From UBA6912 sp963792895 (GTDB lineage Bacteria > Actinomycetota > Acidimicrobiia > Spongiisociales > UBA5794): a DNA stretch of 64,000 bases. The stretch covers positions 372,001 to 436,000 of the forward strand of contig CAWBYA010000006.1 in assembly GCA_963792895.1 (NCBI GenBank), read 5' to 3'. The notes under the pieces are model-generated. The model had not been told where the DNA came from. It did no database searches and was given only the letters and a program-made list of their open reading frames with translations. Of this stretch, positions 1 through 8,907 are shown piece after piece; position 1 is the stretch's first letter; each line of letters opens with the position of its first letter. A program made the translations under genes and the position numbers.

Positions 1-830
1 GGTGGATACCCGAAGCCGAGCCGAGCGGAACGAGATAGCTGAGCGGGTAGCCGACGAATGACCACACCTCGAAGTCGGGTCGGCCGACGACGGCGATGCG
101 GGCAGCCTCGACGGCGAGCCCGGTGATCCCGATCAGCGCAAGGGTGATGAGCACCCCGGCGTCCTCCGGCTTCGTCTTCGACCGGATCCGCCACGGCCGA
201 GTCCCGTAGCGGCGCAGCGCCGCCCAGCCGAGGCCGGCCAGGTAGACGAGTGCGAACAGGTCGAGGGTGAATGAGTAGCCCTGGTAGAAGCCGCCCTGGA
301 GGAACTTGAGGTTGTTTGGAGCGAGGTGGTCGATCTCGAGCGTCACCGTGCCGAGGAACAGGACGATGAAGCCGACGTAGATCGCCGTATGCATGAGGCC
401 TGCAGATCGATCCTCGAGCAGCGTGCGCATCTGGAGGCCGCGGCGCAGCTCGTGGATGCGGTGCTTCCACAGCTTGGAGCGGTCTTCCCACGCGCCCCGC
501 TGCCAGTTCTTCGCCCGTTGGGAGAAGAAGTAGAACGTGAGGAAGAGGAACGCCGACACCACGACGTAGAACCCGGCGACGAAGATCTCGGGGATGTTGC
601 CGAAGACATGGCGGCCGATCTCGAATCTCGGGCTCGTGCGGAACGGTGCCAAGCCACCACAACCCCAACGTCGCCACCGCAGAGATCGCACCGAGGCCCA
701 GCAGCAGCCCGGAAACGGTGAAGCGAGGACCGGTGTTGCGTGGCGGTCTCGGTCTCTGGGCGTCTCTCGAGCCGTGTCCGTCGCCGTCACCGGTCGCCTC
801 CTTCTCCGACTGCCCGGCGAGTGTACCCAA
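1..830 (-). CDS. HdrD/GlpC-like membrane iron-sulfur oxidoreductase, N-terminal part (truncated by window edge, frameshifted)
   Basis: The visible part is only the N-terminal membrane portion; the gene runs off the left edge. Hydrophobic segments include a first helix encoded around 665-740, then IPEIFVAGFYVVVSAFLFL, AIYVGFIVLFLGTVTLEI, FTLDLFALVYLAGLGWAAL and VLITLALIGITGLAVEA. This helix pattern, with the basic loop after each pair, resembles the cytochrome-b-like/NarI-like membrane domain preceding the Fe-S cluster and CCG domains in heterodisulfide-reductase-related proteins; the Fe-S part itself is outside the window, so the assignment is inference. The reading frame changes once between about 645 and 670. 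A TTG at 828-830 is the most upstream plausible start. The sulfur-metabolism neighbours fit an electron-transfer role with persulfide substrates. Confidence 0.55.
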   Translation of the reverse strand, partial: MGTLAGQSEKEATGDGDGHGSRDAQRPRPPRNTGPRFTVSGLLLGLGAISAVATLGLWWLGTVPHEPEIRDRPPCLRQHPRDLRRRVLRRGVGVPLPHVLLLLPTGEELAAGRVGRPLQAVEAPHPRAAPRPPDAHAARGSICRPHAYGDLRRLHRPVPRHGDARDRPPRSKQPQVPPGRLLPGLLIHPRPVRTRLPGRPRLGGAAPLRDSAVADPVEDEAGGRRGAHHPCADRDHRARRRGCPHRRRRPTRLRGVVIRRLPAQLSRSARLGFGYP

Positions 831-869
831 CCCGCCGCCGCTGTCCGCTGAAGGTCGCGGGCGTCTCGG

Positions 870-897
870 GCGTCTGACCTCTGACGTCTGACGTGCC
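870..897. repeat. Short TCTGACGT-type direct repeat
   Basis: The stretch contains GTCTGACC, TCTGACG and TCTGACGT in tandem, lying between the divergent starts of the HdrD-like gene and the DUF1992 gene. The same octamer, on the other strand, is arrayed at 11641-11689. Confidence 0.5.
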
Positions 898-923
898 AAC
901 CTCGCCCCGGTAGCCTCTCGTCC

Positions 924-1221
924 GTGAACATGCCCGACACTTACGAATCCGTCGTCGAACGGCGCATTCGCGAGGCGATCGAGCGCGGTGAGTTCGACGA
1001 CCTGCCCGGCAGCGGGCAAGCCGCTGCGCGGAGCGGGCGAACCCTATGACGAGATGTGGTGGGTCAGGGCGTGGATGCACCCGCAACGAAATCGAGACCT
1101 CGAGGGCCGGCTCGAAGCCCCGAGCCAGCGGTGGACGGAGACGCCGCACCTTCGCCGGTCGTCGCGTGCGATCCCCGTCCTCGGGACCGAGACCGTCCGA
1201 TTCGCTCCCAGATCCCGGTGA
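924..1221 (+). CDS. DUF1992 (DnaJ-homologue subfamily C member 28 domain) protein, frameshifted
   Basis: Translation from the GTG/ATG at 924/930 gives MPDTYESVVERRIREAIERG followed by EFDDLPGSG, the conserved opening of the DUF1992 family. The family signature continues as GKPLRGAGEPYDEMWWVRAW in the next frame. The break is at a G homopolymer around 1015-1017, where one extra G turns GGC AAG into GGG CAA. The family is small (roughly 90-150 residues) and of unknown biochemical function. The C-terminal end is not clear and may be affected by a second indel. It converges on the 3' end of the SulP gene. Confidence 0.5.
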
Positions 1222-2723
1222 ACAACACGCGGCACTCGCTCGACCGAGATCGCGAGACCGGCAGCACGTACTTCTTCGGCGAAGCTCCTGCAACGCGATC
1301 ATGCCCGGAGTGGTCGATGCGTCCGAGGCGCTCGAGATTGAGGCAGATCTCCGTCGCGACTGGGGTGCTCGGCGAGCTTCTCGTTGAGGGCATCGGCGAG
1401 CACCGGTGCGGAGCCGTAGAACAGCACACCTACTGGCGTCACCCGCAGCACGGGAGGATGGAAGTCGGTGCGGACGACGAGCCGTGAGCCCTCTCGGTAG
1501 AGATGGACGAGTGCCGCGAGGCAACACCGATGAGCACGGCGAGGTCGACCCGCGGCGACAAGACGAGCGTGGCAGCGAACGTGACCCAGGCGATGACCGA
1601 CTGCCCCCAGGTCACTCGGATCAGGCGAATCATCTCCGGTAGCCGTACCATCCGCCCCACGCCCATGATGACGATCGCCCCCAGCACGGCGCGGGGCAGA
1701 TCGCTAGCACTCCCGGCAAGCGGAGTGAAGGCCAGCACGGCGAGCCCGGTCACCGCCCCGCTCCAACGGGTGCGCGCCCCTGCGAGCTTGTTGACTCCGC
1801 TGCGGGCGAAGGAGCCGCCGACCGGGTAGCCCCCGGAGAGACCCGCCGCCAGGTTGGCGACCCCCTGCGCCACCAGCTCGCGGTTCGGATCCCATCGCTC
1901 CCGGTCCTTGGCCGCAAGGGTGCGGGCGACGGCGGTCGGCTCGGCAAACCCGACCGTTGCGATGATGAGCCCGGGGATGAGGAGCTTGAGGACATCGCCC
2001 CAGGGGAGGGATCGAGCGACAGCGGCGGAAACCCGATGTCGATCTCGCCGACGAGGGCTCGTCGTAGCCGGTGAGCCCACCGACGGCGAGACCGGCGAGC
2101 AGCGCGATGAGCACCCCGGGCACGAGCGGGTGGATACGCCCGGCGATGAGGACGATCACGGCACCAGGACCCGCTCATCCCCATCGCCTCCCAGTTCCAG
2201 GACTCGGGATGAGCCACGACCGCCCACAGCCGGGGCAGGAGGTCGCTGGGAGCATCTTCGACGCCGAACTACCACGGCCGTCTGGGAGGCGATGATCAAC
2301 ACGACCGCACCGTTGGTGAAATCCAGCACGACCGGGTGCGACATGTAGTGGGTGATGAGCCCGCCGTGGGCGAGCCCGAGCCCGAGCCGGATCACACCGA
2401 CGATCACGGCGAGGAGCAAGCGCGAGCCGCACGTACTCGGCGCTCTGCGGCGCCGCAAGCCCCGAGAGGGCGCCGAACGTGAGCAGCGACGTCATCGCCA
2501 CCGGACCCGTCTGCAGGTAGCGCGACGAGGCGAAGTACGCCGCCAGCAGCGACGGGAGGGCCGCCGCGTAGAGGCCGACGTACGACGGCAGGCCTGCGAG
2601 TTCGGCGTAGGCCAGACCCTGCGGCACGACGATGAACGCCACGCTGATCCCGGCAACGACATCGCCGACCTGGACACGGCGTTGCCGCGGGCGATCTCCG
2701 AGCAGCGGCGTGCTGCCGCTCAT
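1200..2723 (-). CDS. SulP-family anion transporter with C-terminal STAS domain (several frameshifts)
   Basis: Three reading frames each carry a recognisable part of one SulP/SLC26 permease. The N-terminus at 2723 reads QVGDVVAGISVAFIVVPQGL AYAELAGLP, the hallmark first transmembrane helix of SulP transporters. A middle part (about 2190-2420) gives a helix and VLDFTNGAVVLIIASQ. A third part (about 1490-2040) gives LLIPGLIIATVGFAEPTAVA and GGYPVGGSFARSGVNKLAGA, the conserved SulP core. The tail at about 1300-1440 in other frames has FYGSAPVLADALNEK and LERLGRIDHSG, typical of the STAS domain. At least three indels are needed. It follows the rhodanese-lactamase gene by 28 nt on the same strand, so sulfate or another sulfur oxyanion is a reasonable substrate guess. 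Confidence 0.75.
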
Positions 2724-2751
2724 CGAGGCACGGCTCGGCGCCGGCCCGGCG

Positions 2752-3880
2752 TCACTTGGAGAGGGCGCACTCGTTGCGACCCACCTCGAGCTCGACGGCC
2801 TCCTCCCGGCTGGGGAGGTGCCAGCCGAGATTCACCTTGCGAATCGTCCCGTAGATCTCGGGAGCGTCGCCGAGGTGGGCCACGACGTAGCCGACGAACT
2901 CGTCCTCGTCGCGCCATCGACACCACCGGGTCGTTGGTGAGAAGGTCGCCGAGCGGGCGCCGGATCGTGCCGTCTGCGCCCGCTTCCACCCGAGCCGTGT
3001 AGTGGGCGGGGCAGACCTCCAGGTCGGGCGAGAGCGGAGCGAGCTTCTGGTGGATCGTCTGGAACAGGTCGCGAGCCCACGGCTCGGTCTCTCCGCCGAG
3101 GTCGGGGCGGCCGACGCCCGACACGAACACGGCGTCCCCGGTCATCAGGAACTTGCCGTCGACCTCGATGGAAGTGGAGCCGGGCGTGTGTCCCGGTGTT
3201 GCGACCGAGCGCACGACGACGTTCATATCACCAAAGATGAACTCCTCACCGTCGCTCAGCGGCGCGTAGTGAAACGAAGCACCTTCGGCATCGCCGGGCG
3301 AGATGTGATAGGCGGCGCCGAGCTCGGCCGCCATCGCAACGCCGAGCGAGATGTGGTCGGCGTGGAGGTGGGTGTCGAAGACGTCGGTGATCTGGGCGTT
3401 CATCTGCTGGGCGATCCTCTCGTACGCCGAGGCGTCCGCAGCAGGATCGATGATCGCCATCGTGGCCCCCCGGGATCCCACCGCGTACGAGAGGCATGCC
3501 TTGGCGATGCGGTCGAGTTGGAGCACGAACTTCGCACCGTCGTCGTACAGCACGTGGGGCACGAGCGCCGTGGCCCAAGCGTCCATTCCGCCGGCGAGGT
3601 TGTGCATGTTGGGCAACCCAACGGTCTCGACGACGAGGTCGGACGAGTCGCCGTGGGCGCAGATCACCACGATGTCGCGGTCTGCCGGCACAGCGCTCTT
3701 CACCGCGTCCTCGTCGACGATCGCCGTCCAGTACGGGATGTTCACGGTGCGGAGCTCGGCCTTGCCTTCCACACGCCAGCGCTCGAACTGGTCGGGAGCG
3801 CGGACGTCGAGGATGAACGGTGCGGTTGCGGCGTCATCGACGCGACGAGCCAACTCCTCGGCGGTGATCGCTCCACTCAT
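2752..3880 (-). CDS. Rhodanese-metallo-beta-lactamase fusion, persulfide dioxygenase-like (one frameshift near the C-terminus)
   Basis: The start is the ATG at 3880, preceded by GGAGGGA. Residues 1-115 form a rhodanese domain with the CxxGxxS-type active loop CAHGDSSD. Residues 130-330 form an MBL domain with the metal-binding THLHADHISLG, ATPGHTPGS and MTGDAVFVSGVGRPDLGG motifs, as in ETHE1/Blh-type persulfide dioxygenases, which oxidise glutathione or other low-molecular-weight persulfides to sulfite. After NDPVVSM (about 2910-2920) the frame shifts and the true C-terminus continues as RDEDEFVGYVVAHLGDAPEI and ends in GRNECALSK at 2752. The SulP gene follows directly, suggesting a sulfide-detoxification/sulfite-export pair. 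Confidence 0.85.
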
Positions 3881-3970
3881 GTCACATCCCTCCCGACGCA
3901 TGCACGGATCCGCATAAGAGGGTAGACGAGGCGAGAACCACTCGACAAGAGACCTCCCGATCCCCCGATC

Positions 3971-4018
3971 CGGCGTGGATGGCCCACCAGAAACGGCGCC
4001 TGATCCACGCAGGAACGA
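3971..4018. repeat. Dispersed palindromic element, copy A
   Basis: Arms GCGTGGAT (3973-3980) and ATCCACGC (4003-4010) flank a 22-nt centre, and the right arm is extended by AGGAACG. Related elements lie at 31645-31699 and 51776-51828. This copy sits between the divergent rhodanese-MBL and lipoprotein genes. Confidence 0.55.
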
Positions 4019-4093
4019 GCACTTCGGCCCTTGGCCGCATCCGCACGCTGGAGGCAGGATCGAGTTGCGAGGCATCTCCCAAAGGAGGGGCCG

Positions 4094-5704
4094 ATGCGTA
4101 TACACGCATTCTGTGCGATTGCCGCGTGTGTCCTCGTGGCGGCAGCTTGCGCAGAGGCAGCGCCGGTCGGCGACACGACGACGACCACCCTCAGTGCTGC
4201 GACGTCGACGACGATCCGATTGTCGCAGACCACCGGACCGGCCGGCACGACCACCTCGGCACCGCCCACCACGACACACGCGCCCGACCACGCCATGCCA
4301 GAACTCCTCGTTGTCGGCCCCGAAGGCGTGTTCCTCGTGGAGCCGGGCGCGGACCCCGTCCAACTCGTTGAGGGCAGGGCGGCGACGGCGGTCGACGACG
4401 GGCTCGGTGGCCTGCTGTACCAGATCGACGCCGGCCGGGATTGGGAACAGACCGAAGAACCGCGGACGACGATCGTGTGGTGGGTGCCTGCCGGATCGGA
4501 ACGGCCACTCGACCTGCTGGTCCCGGCGAGCGACCAGGACCTGACCCTCGAAGACGCCTATGCCGTGGACGGCAGCCTCACGGTCCTGTACCGGCGGTCT
4601 GAAGGAGCAGTTTCGTTCGAGATGGTCGACAGTCTCAGGAGCTACGACCGCGCGACCGGGTCCGTCGCCGAGCTGATGAGAGGCAGCGCGTGGGAGTCCG
4701 GCTTCGACATCGGTTCCGTCGGCGGCGGCCTCATCGCCGGCACCTCGTACACACAGGTCGACGCTTCGTGCTTCCTCCTGAACCTCGACGGCGAAGTCAT
4801 CTCCTCGCCGGCGAATCCGTCCGTGCCCGGGTGCGAGAGTCCAGGCTGTCCCGACTCATGCGTGCTGTCGCCCGATGGCAGCGGACTGGCCCACGTGGAG
4901 ACACGGTATGTCGAATCGACCAACACCACCACGGCCCATGAAATCGTCGTTTCCGACATGGCCACCGGGGAGAAGATCCACACGATCGAGTTCCCGCCTG
5001 GCAACGGGCGCATCTCCCTCGACATCGCCGACGACTGGATCCTCGTCAACCGCGCCACCGGCGAAGAGCCGCTGGCGGCCCTGGTCGTGAACGCTGCGAG
5101 CCCGGACATCCCCGCATGGGAGGCGCCCGTCGCCGGCGTTGCCCGGTTCGTGACCGCCCCCGTCACCGTCCGTCCGGCGCAATTCGCGCTGCGGGGCGAC
5201 GGCCTCGGAATCGTCGAGCTCGGCCAGCCGATGGCCTCGGCGATGCCCTTGCTCGAGGCGCGATTCGGAGCGACGTCCGACGAATGGACGTACGACCCGG
5301 AGAACTGTCGCGGCGATACCGAACGATGCTGCTCCGCCATGACAGGGTCAGGCTGCGAGGACTACTTCCGTGCCGTCACTTGGGACGATGTGGGATTGTC
5401 GGTGACCTTCGCCGACGACTTCAGATACCCGAGCGACGGCGTACCTCACCTCACGTTCTGGTCAACCTGGGGAGCCAACGGCAACACGGCAACGCTCGAA
5501 AGCGTGTCGATCGGGACCACCGAAGTCGCGCTGCAGGCCGCCTACGGCAACCGGCTCGTACGCACGATCGTGGGATGCGGCGACGACGCCCCCGCCTATC
5601 GGCTCAACGAGGAGATGCCGATCGTCTTCGAACTCTCGGGCCCGTTCGGCGACCCTGCGACGACCGTCACCGGTATGTGGGCGGGCAACCCCGGCTCCTG
5701 TTGA
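4094..5704 (+). CDS. Secreted lipoprotein of unknown function, Thr-rich linker
   Basis: A perfect AAAGGAGG sits 7 nt before the ATG at 4094, which fixes the start of this 536-residue protein. The N-terminus is a lipoprotein signal peptide (RIHAFCAIAACVLVAAAC) with cleavage before the Cys of AAAC. A low-complexity Thr/Ser linker covers about residues 28-65, as is usual for actinobacterial surface lipoproteins. The rest is acidic and aromatic, with repeated Trp/Gly turns and several Cys residues (CFLLN, CESPGCPDSC, CRGDTERCC, CGDD) that suggest disulfides. Segments such as LAHVETRYV and HEIVVSDMATGEKIHTIEF hint at beta-propeller blades, but no family is recognised. Confidence 0.8.
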   Translation: MRIHAFCAIAACVLVAAACAEAAPVGDTTTTTLSAATSTTIRLSQTTGPAGTTTSAPPTTTHAPDHAMPELLVVGPEGVFLVEPGADPVQLVEGRAATAVDDGLGGLLYQIDAGRDWEQTEEPRTTIVWWVPAGSERPLDLLVPASDQDLTLEDAYAVDGSLTVLYRRSEGAVSFEMVDSLRSYDRATGSVAELMRGSAWESGFDIGSVGGGLIAGTSYTQVDASCFLLNLDGEVISSPANPSVPGCESPGCPDSCVLSPDGSGLAHVETRYVESTNTTTAHEIVVSDMATGEKIHTIEFPPGNGRISLDIADDWILVNRATGEEPLAALVVNAASPDIPAWEAPVAGVARFVTAPVTVRPAQFALRGDGLGIVELGQPMASAMPLLEARFGATSDEWTYDPENCRGDTERCCSAMTGSGCEDYFRAVTWDDVGLSVTFADDFRYPSDGVPHLTFWSTWGANGNTATLESVSIGTTEVALQAAYGNRLVRTIVGCGDDAPAYRLNEEMPIVFELSGPFGDPATTVTGMWAGNPGSC

Positions 5705-5716
5705 ACGATCGAAAGG

Positions 5717-6031
5717 TCAGCGGCCGACCGGCTCCGCCACCTGCTCGGCCATGACCTCGCGCAAGAGATCCATCGCCTCGATGATCTTCGTTGTCGTGAC
5801 CGAGTAGAAGGCAAACTGGCCATCTTTGCGTGCCCGTACCAGGCCCTTGTCGCGCAGTACGGCGAGGTGCTGTGACACGTTCGCCTGCGGCACTCCGAGC
5901 TCCTCTACGAGCTCGGTCACCGTCCGCTCCCCGTCACGCAGGGCGTTGATGATCAGGAGCCGCTTGGGGTCGGCGAGACCCTTGCAGACGCTTGCGTGCA
6001 GCTGGATCAGCTCGTCGTGTATCGCACTCAT
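5717..6031 (-). CDS. ArsR/SmtB-family transcriptional regulator
   Basis: The 104-residue protein from ATG 6031 has the complete winged helix: CKGLADPKRLLIINAL, then TVTELVEELGVPQANVSQHL as the recognition helix and ARKDGQFAFYSV as the wing. It contains a single Cys, in the first helix, so the paired-Cys persulfide switch known from SqrR/BigR is not evident. It lies divergently 122 nt from the DsrE2 gene and is the natural candidate to control the sulfur cluster to its right. It converges on the lipoprotein gene with 12 nt between stops. Confidence 0.9.
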   Translation of the reverse strand: MSAIHDELIQLHASVCKGLADPKRLLIINALRDGERTVTELVEELGVPQANVSQHLAVLRDKGLVRARKDGQFAFYSVTTTKIIEAMDLLREVMAEQVAEPVGR

Positions 6032-6153
6032 GACGGCCAACTATGGCAGACCCCCCGACAGGCGCCAATACGCCGAACTGCTTGACACGGGCAACTACCG
6101 CACGCTTAGATTCGCATCCACGCATATTCCTGTATGCGGCGAAGGGAGCCCAC

Positions 6154-6696
6154 ATGACGGTCCACGAGCTCGAGCCGGCTGCAGCCGGCGATGCGGAACC
6201 GGAGGCGCCCGCGGCTCCCGAGAAAGAGAAGATGGTCCTGATCGCCGCGTCCGGCGACCTCGACAAGGCATGGCCCGTCATGATCCTCGCCACGACGGGC
6301 GCTGCCTACGGCATGGACGTCACCATCTTCTTCACGTTCTGGGGGCTGAGCATCCTCAAACGCAAGGATTCCGGCATCACCGGCGAGGACTGGCGGCAGA
6401 AGATGCTGTCGGTGTTCCACCGCGGCAGCCCCGACAAGCTCGGTCTCTCCAAGCTCCACTTCGCCGGCATGGGACCGATGATGATGAAGGGCCTCGCCGA
6501 GGACCACAACGTCGCCTCAGTGCAGGAACTGCTCGAGCTCGCCCAAGAGATGGGGGTGAAGCTGTGGCCGTGCCAGATGACCATGGACCTCATGGGCATC
6601 ACCCGTGACGACATGATCCCCGGTCTCGACGAGCCCGCAGGCGCCGGCTCTGCGATCAGCCTGATGAAGGAGGCCTCGATCTCGCTGTTCATCTGA
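6154..6696 (+). CDS. DsrE2-like sulfur carrier protein (DsrE/DsrF/DrsH family)
   Basis: Start ATG 6154 follows GAAGGGAG; the product is 180 residues. After an Ala/Glu-rich leader (to about residue 26) the fold begins at KMVLIAASGDLDKAWPVMIL. Conserved features of DsrE2 follow: FFTFWGLSILKR, then LWPCQMTMDLMGI with the single sulfur-binding Cys. DsrE2 proteins accept persulfide sulfur and exchange it with TusA; some are membrane-associated, but no clear transmembrane helix is visible beyond the moderately hydrophobic GAAYGMDVTIFFTFWG. TusA is the next gene. Confidence 0.88.
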   Translation: MTVHELEPAAAGDAEPEAPAAPEKEKMVLIAASGDLDKAWPVMILATTGAAYGMDVTIFFTFWGLSILKRKDSGITGEDWRQKMLSVFHRGSPDKLGLSKLHFAGMGPMMMKGLAEDHNVASVQELLELAQEMGVKLWPCQMTMDLMGITRDDMIPGLDEPAGAGSAISLMKEASISLFI

Positions 6697-6711
6697 GGAG
6701 ACACGCACGTT

Positions 6712-6850
6712 GTCAGACCGCTCCAGACTCGCCCTCCGCTCCGGAGATCGCTCGCTGCGCTCGCTCCAAGACCGCTCGCTTCGACTCGCATCGAGTCTCT
6801 CGAGGCAAGGCCGCACTGGCCGAAGCGATCCAGAAGCGAGGCGCAGCCGA
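6712..6850. other. Intergenic region with hairpin-forming GATCGCTCG/CGAGCGATC segments
   Basis: About 200 nt separate dsrE2 from tusA on the same strand. The stretch contains GATCGCTCG near 6747, CGAGCGATC near 6849 and a small perfect hairpin GACTCG-CAT-CGAGTC near 6784-6798. Another CGAGCGATCCG lies at about 7219 before the ferredoxin gene. It may be a transcript-processing or attenuation region; no gene is seen. Confidence 0.3.
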
Positions 6851-6905
6851 GCGATCTAACTCGCCGCCAGACCACGTCGAACCACGAACGAAAGGAGACA
6901 GACCA

Positions 6906-7130
6906 ATGGCCGATATCACCGTCGACGCTCGGGGGCTGCAGTGCCCCATGCCCGTGATCAAGACCGCTCAGGCCATCGGCAAGATCGACTCCGGCCAGAC
7001 GCTCGAGGTCATCGCCACGGACCGCGGCGCCCTCTCCGACATCCCGGCCTGGAGCAAGGACATGGGCCATTCGCTCAAGGAAGAGTTCGAGGCAGACAGC
7101 GAGTACCACTTCATCATCCAGAAGAGCTAG
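6906..7130 (+). CDS. tusA: TusA-family sulfur carrier protein
   Basis: This 74-residue protein starts at ATG 6906 after GAAAGGAG. It carries DARGLQCPMPVIKTAQAI, the CPxP motif whose Cys holds the persulfide, and ends with the family C-terminus GHSLKEEFEADSEYHFIIQK. It acts in the cytoplasm as a sulfur shuttle between DsrE-type proteins and downstream acceptors. Neighbours dsrE2 upstream and the FeS-NrfD-molybdopterin set downstream point to dissimilatory sulfur handling rather than tRNA thiolation. Confidence 0.93.
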   Translation: MADITVDARGLQCPMPVIKTAQAIGKIDSGQTLEVIATDRGALSDIPAWSKDMGHSLKEEFEADSEYHFIIQKS

Positions 7131-7298
7131 ACGCCAGCGAGCGGACCTTCGGCGTCGATCCAGCATGCTCGGTAGCTCGGTAGCCGGACCGGGTAGACCA
7201 GTCTGGCAGCGAGCGCACCGAGCGATCCGACTGATATCGGGCGCAGCGGCGGCTCACCGAGCTATAGTCCGTACATAATCGCAGGAGGCCATGCCAGC

Positions 7299-8021
7299 GT
7301 GCGTTACGGGTTCGTCATCGACCAGACGGTCTGCATCGGCTGCCATGCGTGCACGGTGGCCTGCAAGACCGAGCACCAGGTCCCGCTCGGCGTCAACCGC
7401 ACCTGGGTGAAGTACGTCGAGAAGGGCGCGTGGCCGGACACCAAGACGGTTCTTCTCGGTGATGCGGTGCAACCATTGCACCGACGCCCCTTGCGTCACG
7501 ATCTGCCCCACCACTGCGCTCTACAAGCGTGACGACGGGATCGTCGACTTCGACACCGACCGCTGCATCGGCTGCAAGTCGTGTATGCAGGCGTGCCCGT
7601 ACGACGCCCTGTACATCGACCCCCAGGAGCACACGGCCCAGAAGTGCAACTACTGCGTGCACAGAGTCGAGGTCGGCATCGAGCCGGCCTGCGTGGTGGT
7701 GTGCCCCGAGCAGGCGATCATCGCAGGCGATCTCGACGACCCCGCCACGAAGATCGCACGGATGGTGGCGACCGACCAGCTGTTCCAGCGGGCGCCGGAG
7801 CAGGGAACGAACCCGAACCTCTGGTACAAGGGCGTCGAAGAGGCGAACATCGACCCGCTCGGCGCAGCCGATCCGGGTGACGGTGGCGTGTGGCGAGACC
7901 CCGCATCCTCGTGGCTCGCCGTCGACCTCACCCCGCCGAGCGTCACCAACGGCGTCGGCTTCGGTGACGCCCGAGCGCGCCGGCGCACATCGTCCACGAC
8001 GACCGCAACGCCCCGCCGAGA
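7299..8021 (+). CDS. PsrB/NrfC-like four-cluster ferredoxin subunit (two frameshifts; probably fused to NrfD)
   Basis: AGGAGG at 7283-7288 precedes the GTG at 7299. The first part gives VIDQTVCIGCHACTVACKTE, the first CxxCxxCxxxC. After a one-base loss near 7446-7456 the protein resumes as MRCNHCTDAPCVTICPTTAL, DRCIGCKSCMQACPYDALYI and QKCNYCVHRVEVG, giving the four 4Fe-4S motifs of the DMSO-reductase-family electron-transfer subunit. A second break near 7955-7975 leads into PAHIVHDDRNAPPRVVYNTD, which is continuous in frame with the NrfD-like gene. Electrons would pass between the membrane subunit and the molybdopterin enzyme encoded next. Confidence 0.82.
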
Positions 8022-8885
8022 GTGGTCTACAACACAGACCATCCGATGCCGTGGGGATGGCGTGTGTCGAGCTACTTCCTCACCAAGGGCATCGCCGCCG
8101 GCATCACCCTCGCCCTCGTCATCGCCATGCTGGCGGGAAGCGGCACCGATTCCACGTGGGCGACGTGGGGCGCCCCGCTCGTGGCAGGGCTCTTCCTCGC
8201 CCTCACCGGTGGTTTGCTGGTGTGGGACCTCAAGCGCCCGGACCGCTTCTACTACCTGCTGACCAAGGGCAACCCCGGCTCATGGCTGGTCCGCGGGGCG
8301 TGGATCCTGAGCGCCTTCGCTGCCGTGGTCGGCGCGTGGTTCCTCGCCGGGGTGTTCGGCATCGACGGCGCCATCCCGGCGCTCGCCTGGGCGGCGGCAG
8401 TGCTCGGGCTGGGGCTCGCAGGCTACACCGCGTTCCTCTTCGGGCAGGCCGAAGCGCGGGACCTGTGGCAGAGCCCAACGCTGCTGTGGCACATGCTGGC
8501 CGGGGCCTTCGCCGCCGGCGGCGGCTTCGGGTTGCTCGCCGGTCTGGTCTTCGATCTCGGCGAGACGGCCGAGCGCGCCTTCGCCTGGTCGATGATCGGC
8601 GGGGCTGCCGCCCTCGGGTTGATCGCGATGGCCGAGCTGACTTCCCGCCACCCGACCCGCAACATCGCCGAGGCCGTGCACCACATGACCCGTGGGGAGT
8701 TCGCCCGCGAGTGGTGGGCGGGCGGCCAGCTTCTGGGCGTTGCCGTGCCGATCGCACTCGGCGCCGTGTTCCTCGGCGGAGCGGAGCTGTGGGTGGGGGC
8801 GCTCGGAGGCGTAGGCGCCATGGCAGGCATCTGGTTCGCCGACGATGCCTTCGTGAAGGCCGGCCAGAGCGTTCCCCTCTCGTGA
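8022..8885 (+). CDS. NrfD/PsrC-like membrane quinone-interacting subunit
   Basis: From the in-frame ATG at 8022 this is a 287-residue polytopic protein with about eight hydrophobic helices, for example GIAAGITLALVIAMLAG, APLVAGLFLALTGGLLVWDL and SMIGGAAALGLIAMAEL. The opening WGWRVSSYFLTKGIAAG and the LKRPDRFYYLLTKGNPGSWL loop are typical of NrfD/PsrC proteins. The same frame is open for some 50 nt upstream and reads as a ferredoxin tail, so the native protein may be a single FeS-NrfD fusion rather than two subunits. It is followed 22 nt later by the catalytic subunit gene. Confidence 0.87.
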   Translation: MVYNTDHPMPWGWRVSSYFLTKGIAAGITLALVIAMLAGSGTDSTWATWGAPLVAGLFLALTGGLLVWDLKRPDRFYYLLTKGNPGSWLVRGAWILSAFAAVVGAWFLAGVFGIDGAIPALAWAAAVLGLGLAGYTAFLFGQAEARDLWQSPTLLWHMLAGAFAAGGGFGLLAGLVFDLGETAERAFAWSMIGGAAALGLIAMAELTSRHPTRNIAEAVHHMTRGEFAREWWAGGQLLGVAVPIALGAVFLGGAELWVGALGGVGAMAGIWFADDAFVKAGQSVPLS

Positions 8886-8907
8886 CCGACAAGGAGACCG
8901 TGCAGCG

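Noticed and set aside
7955..7975. UGA near the FeS-NrfD junction considered as selenocysteine
   Set aside because: The upstream ferredoxin lies in a different frame and no conserved Cys/Sec position or hairpin is present; a frameshift explains it.
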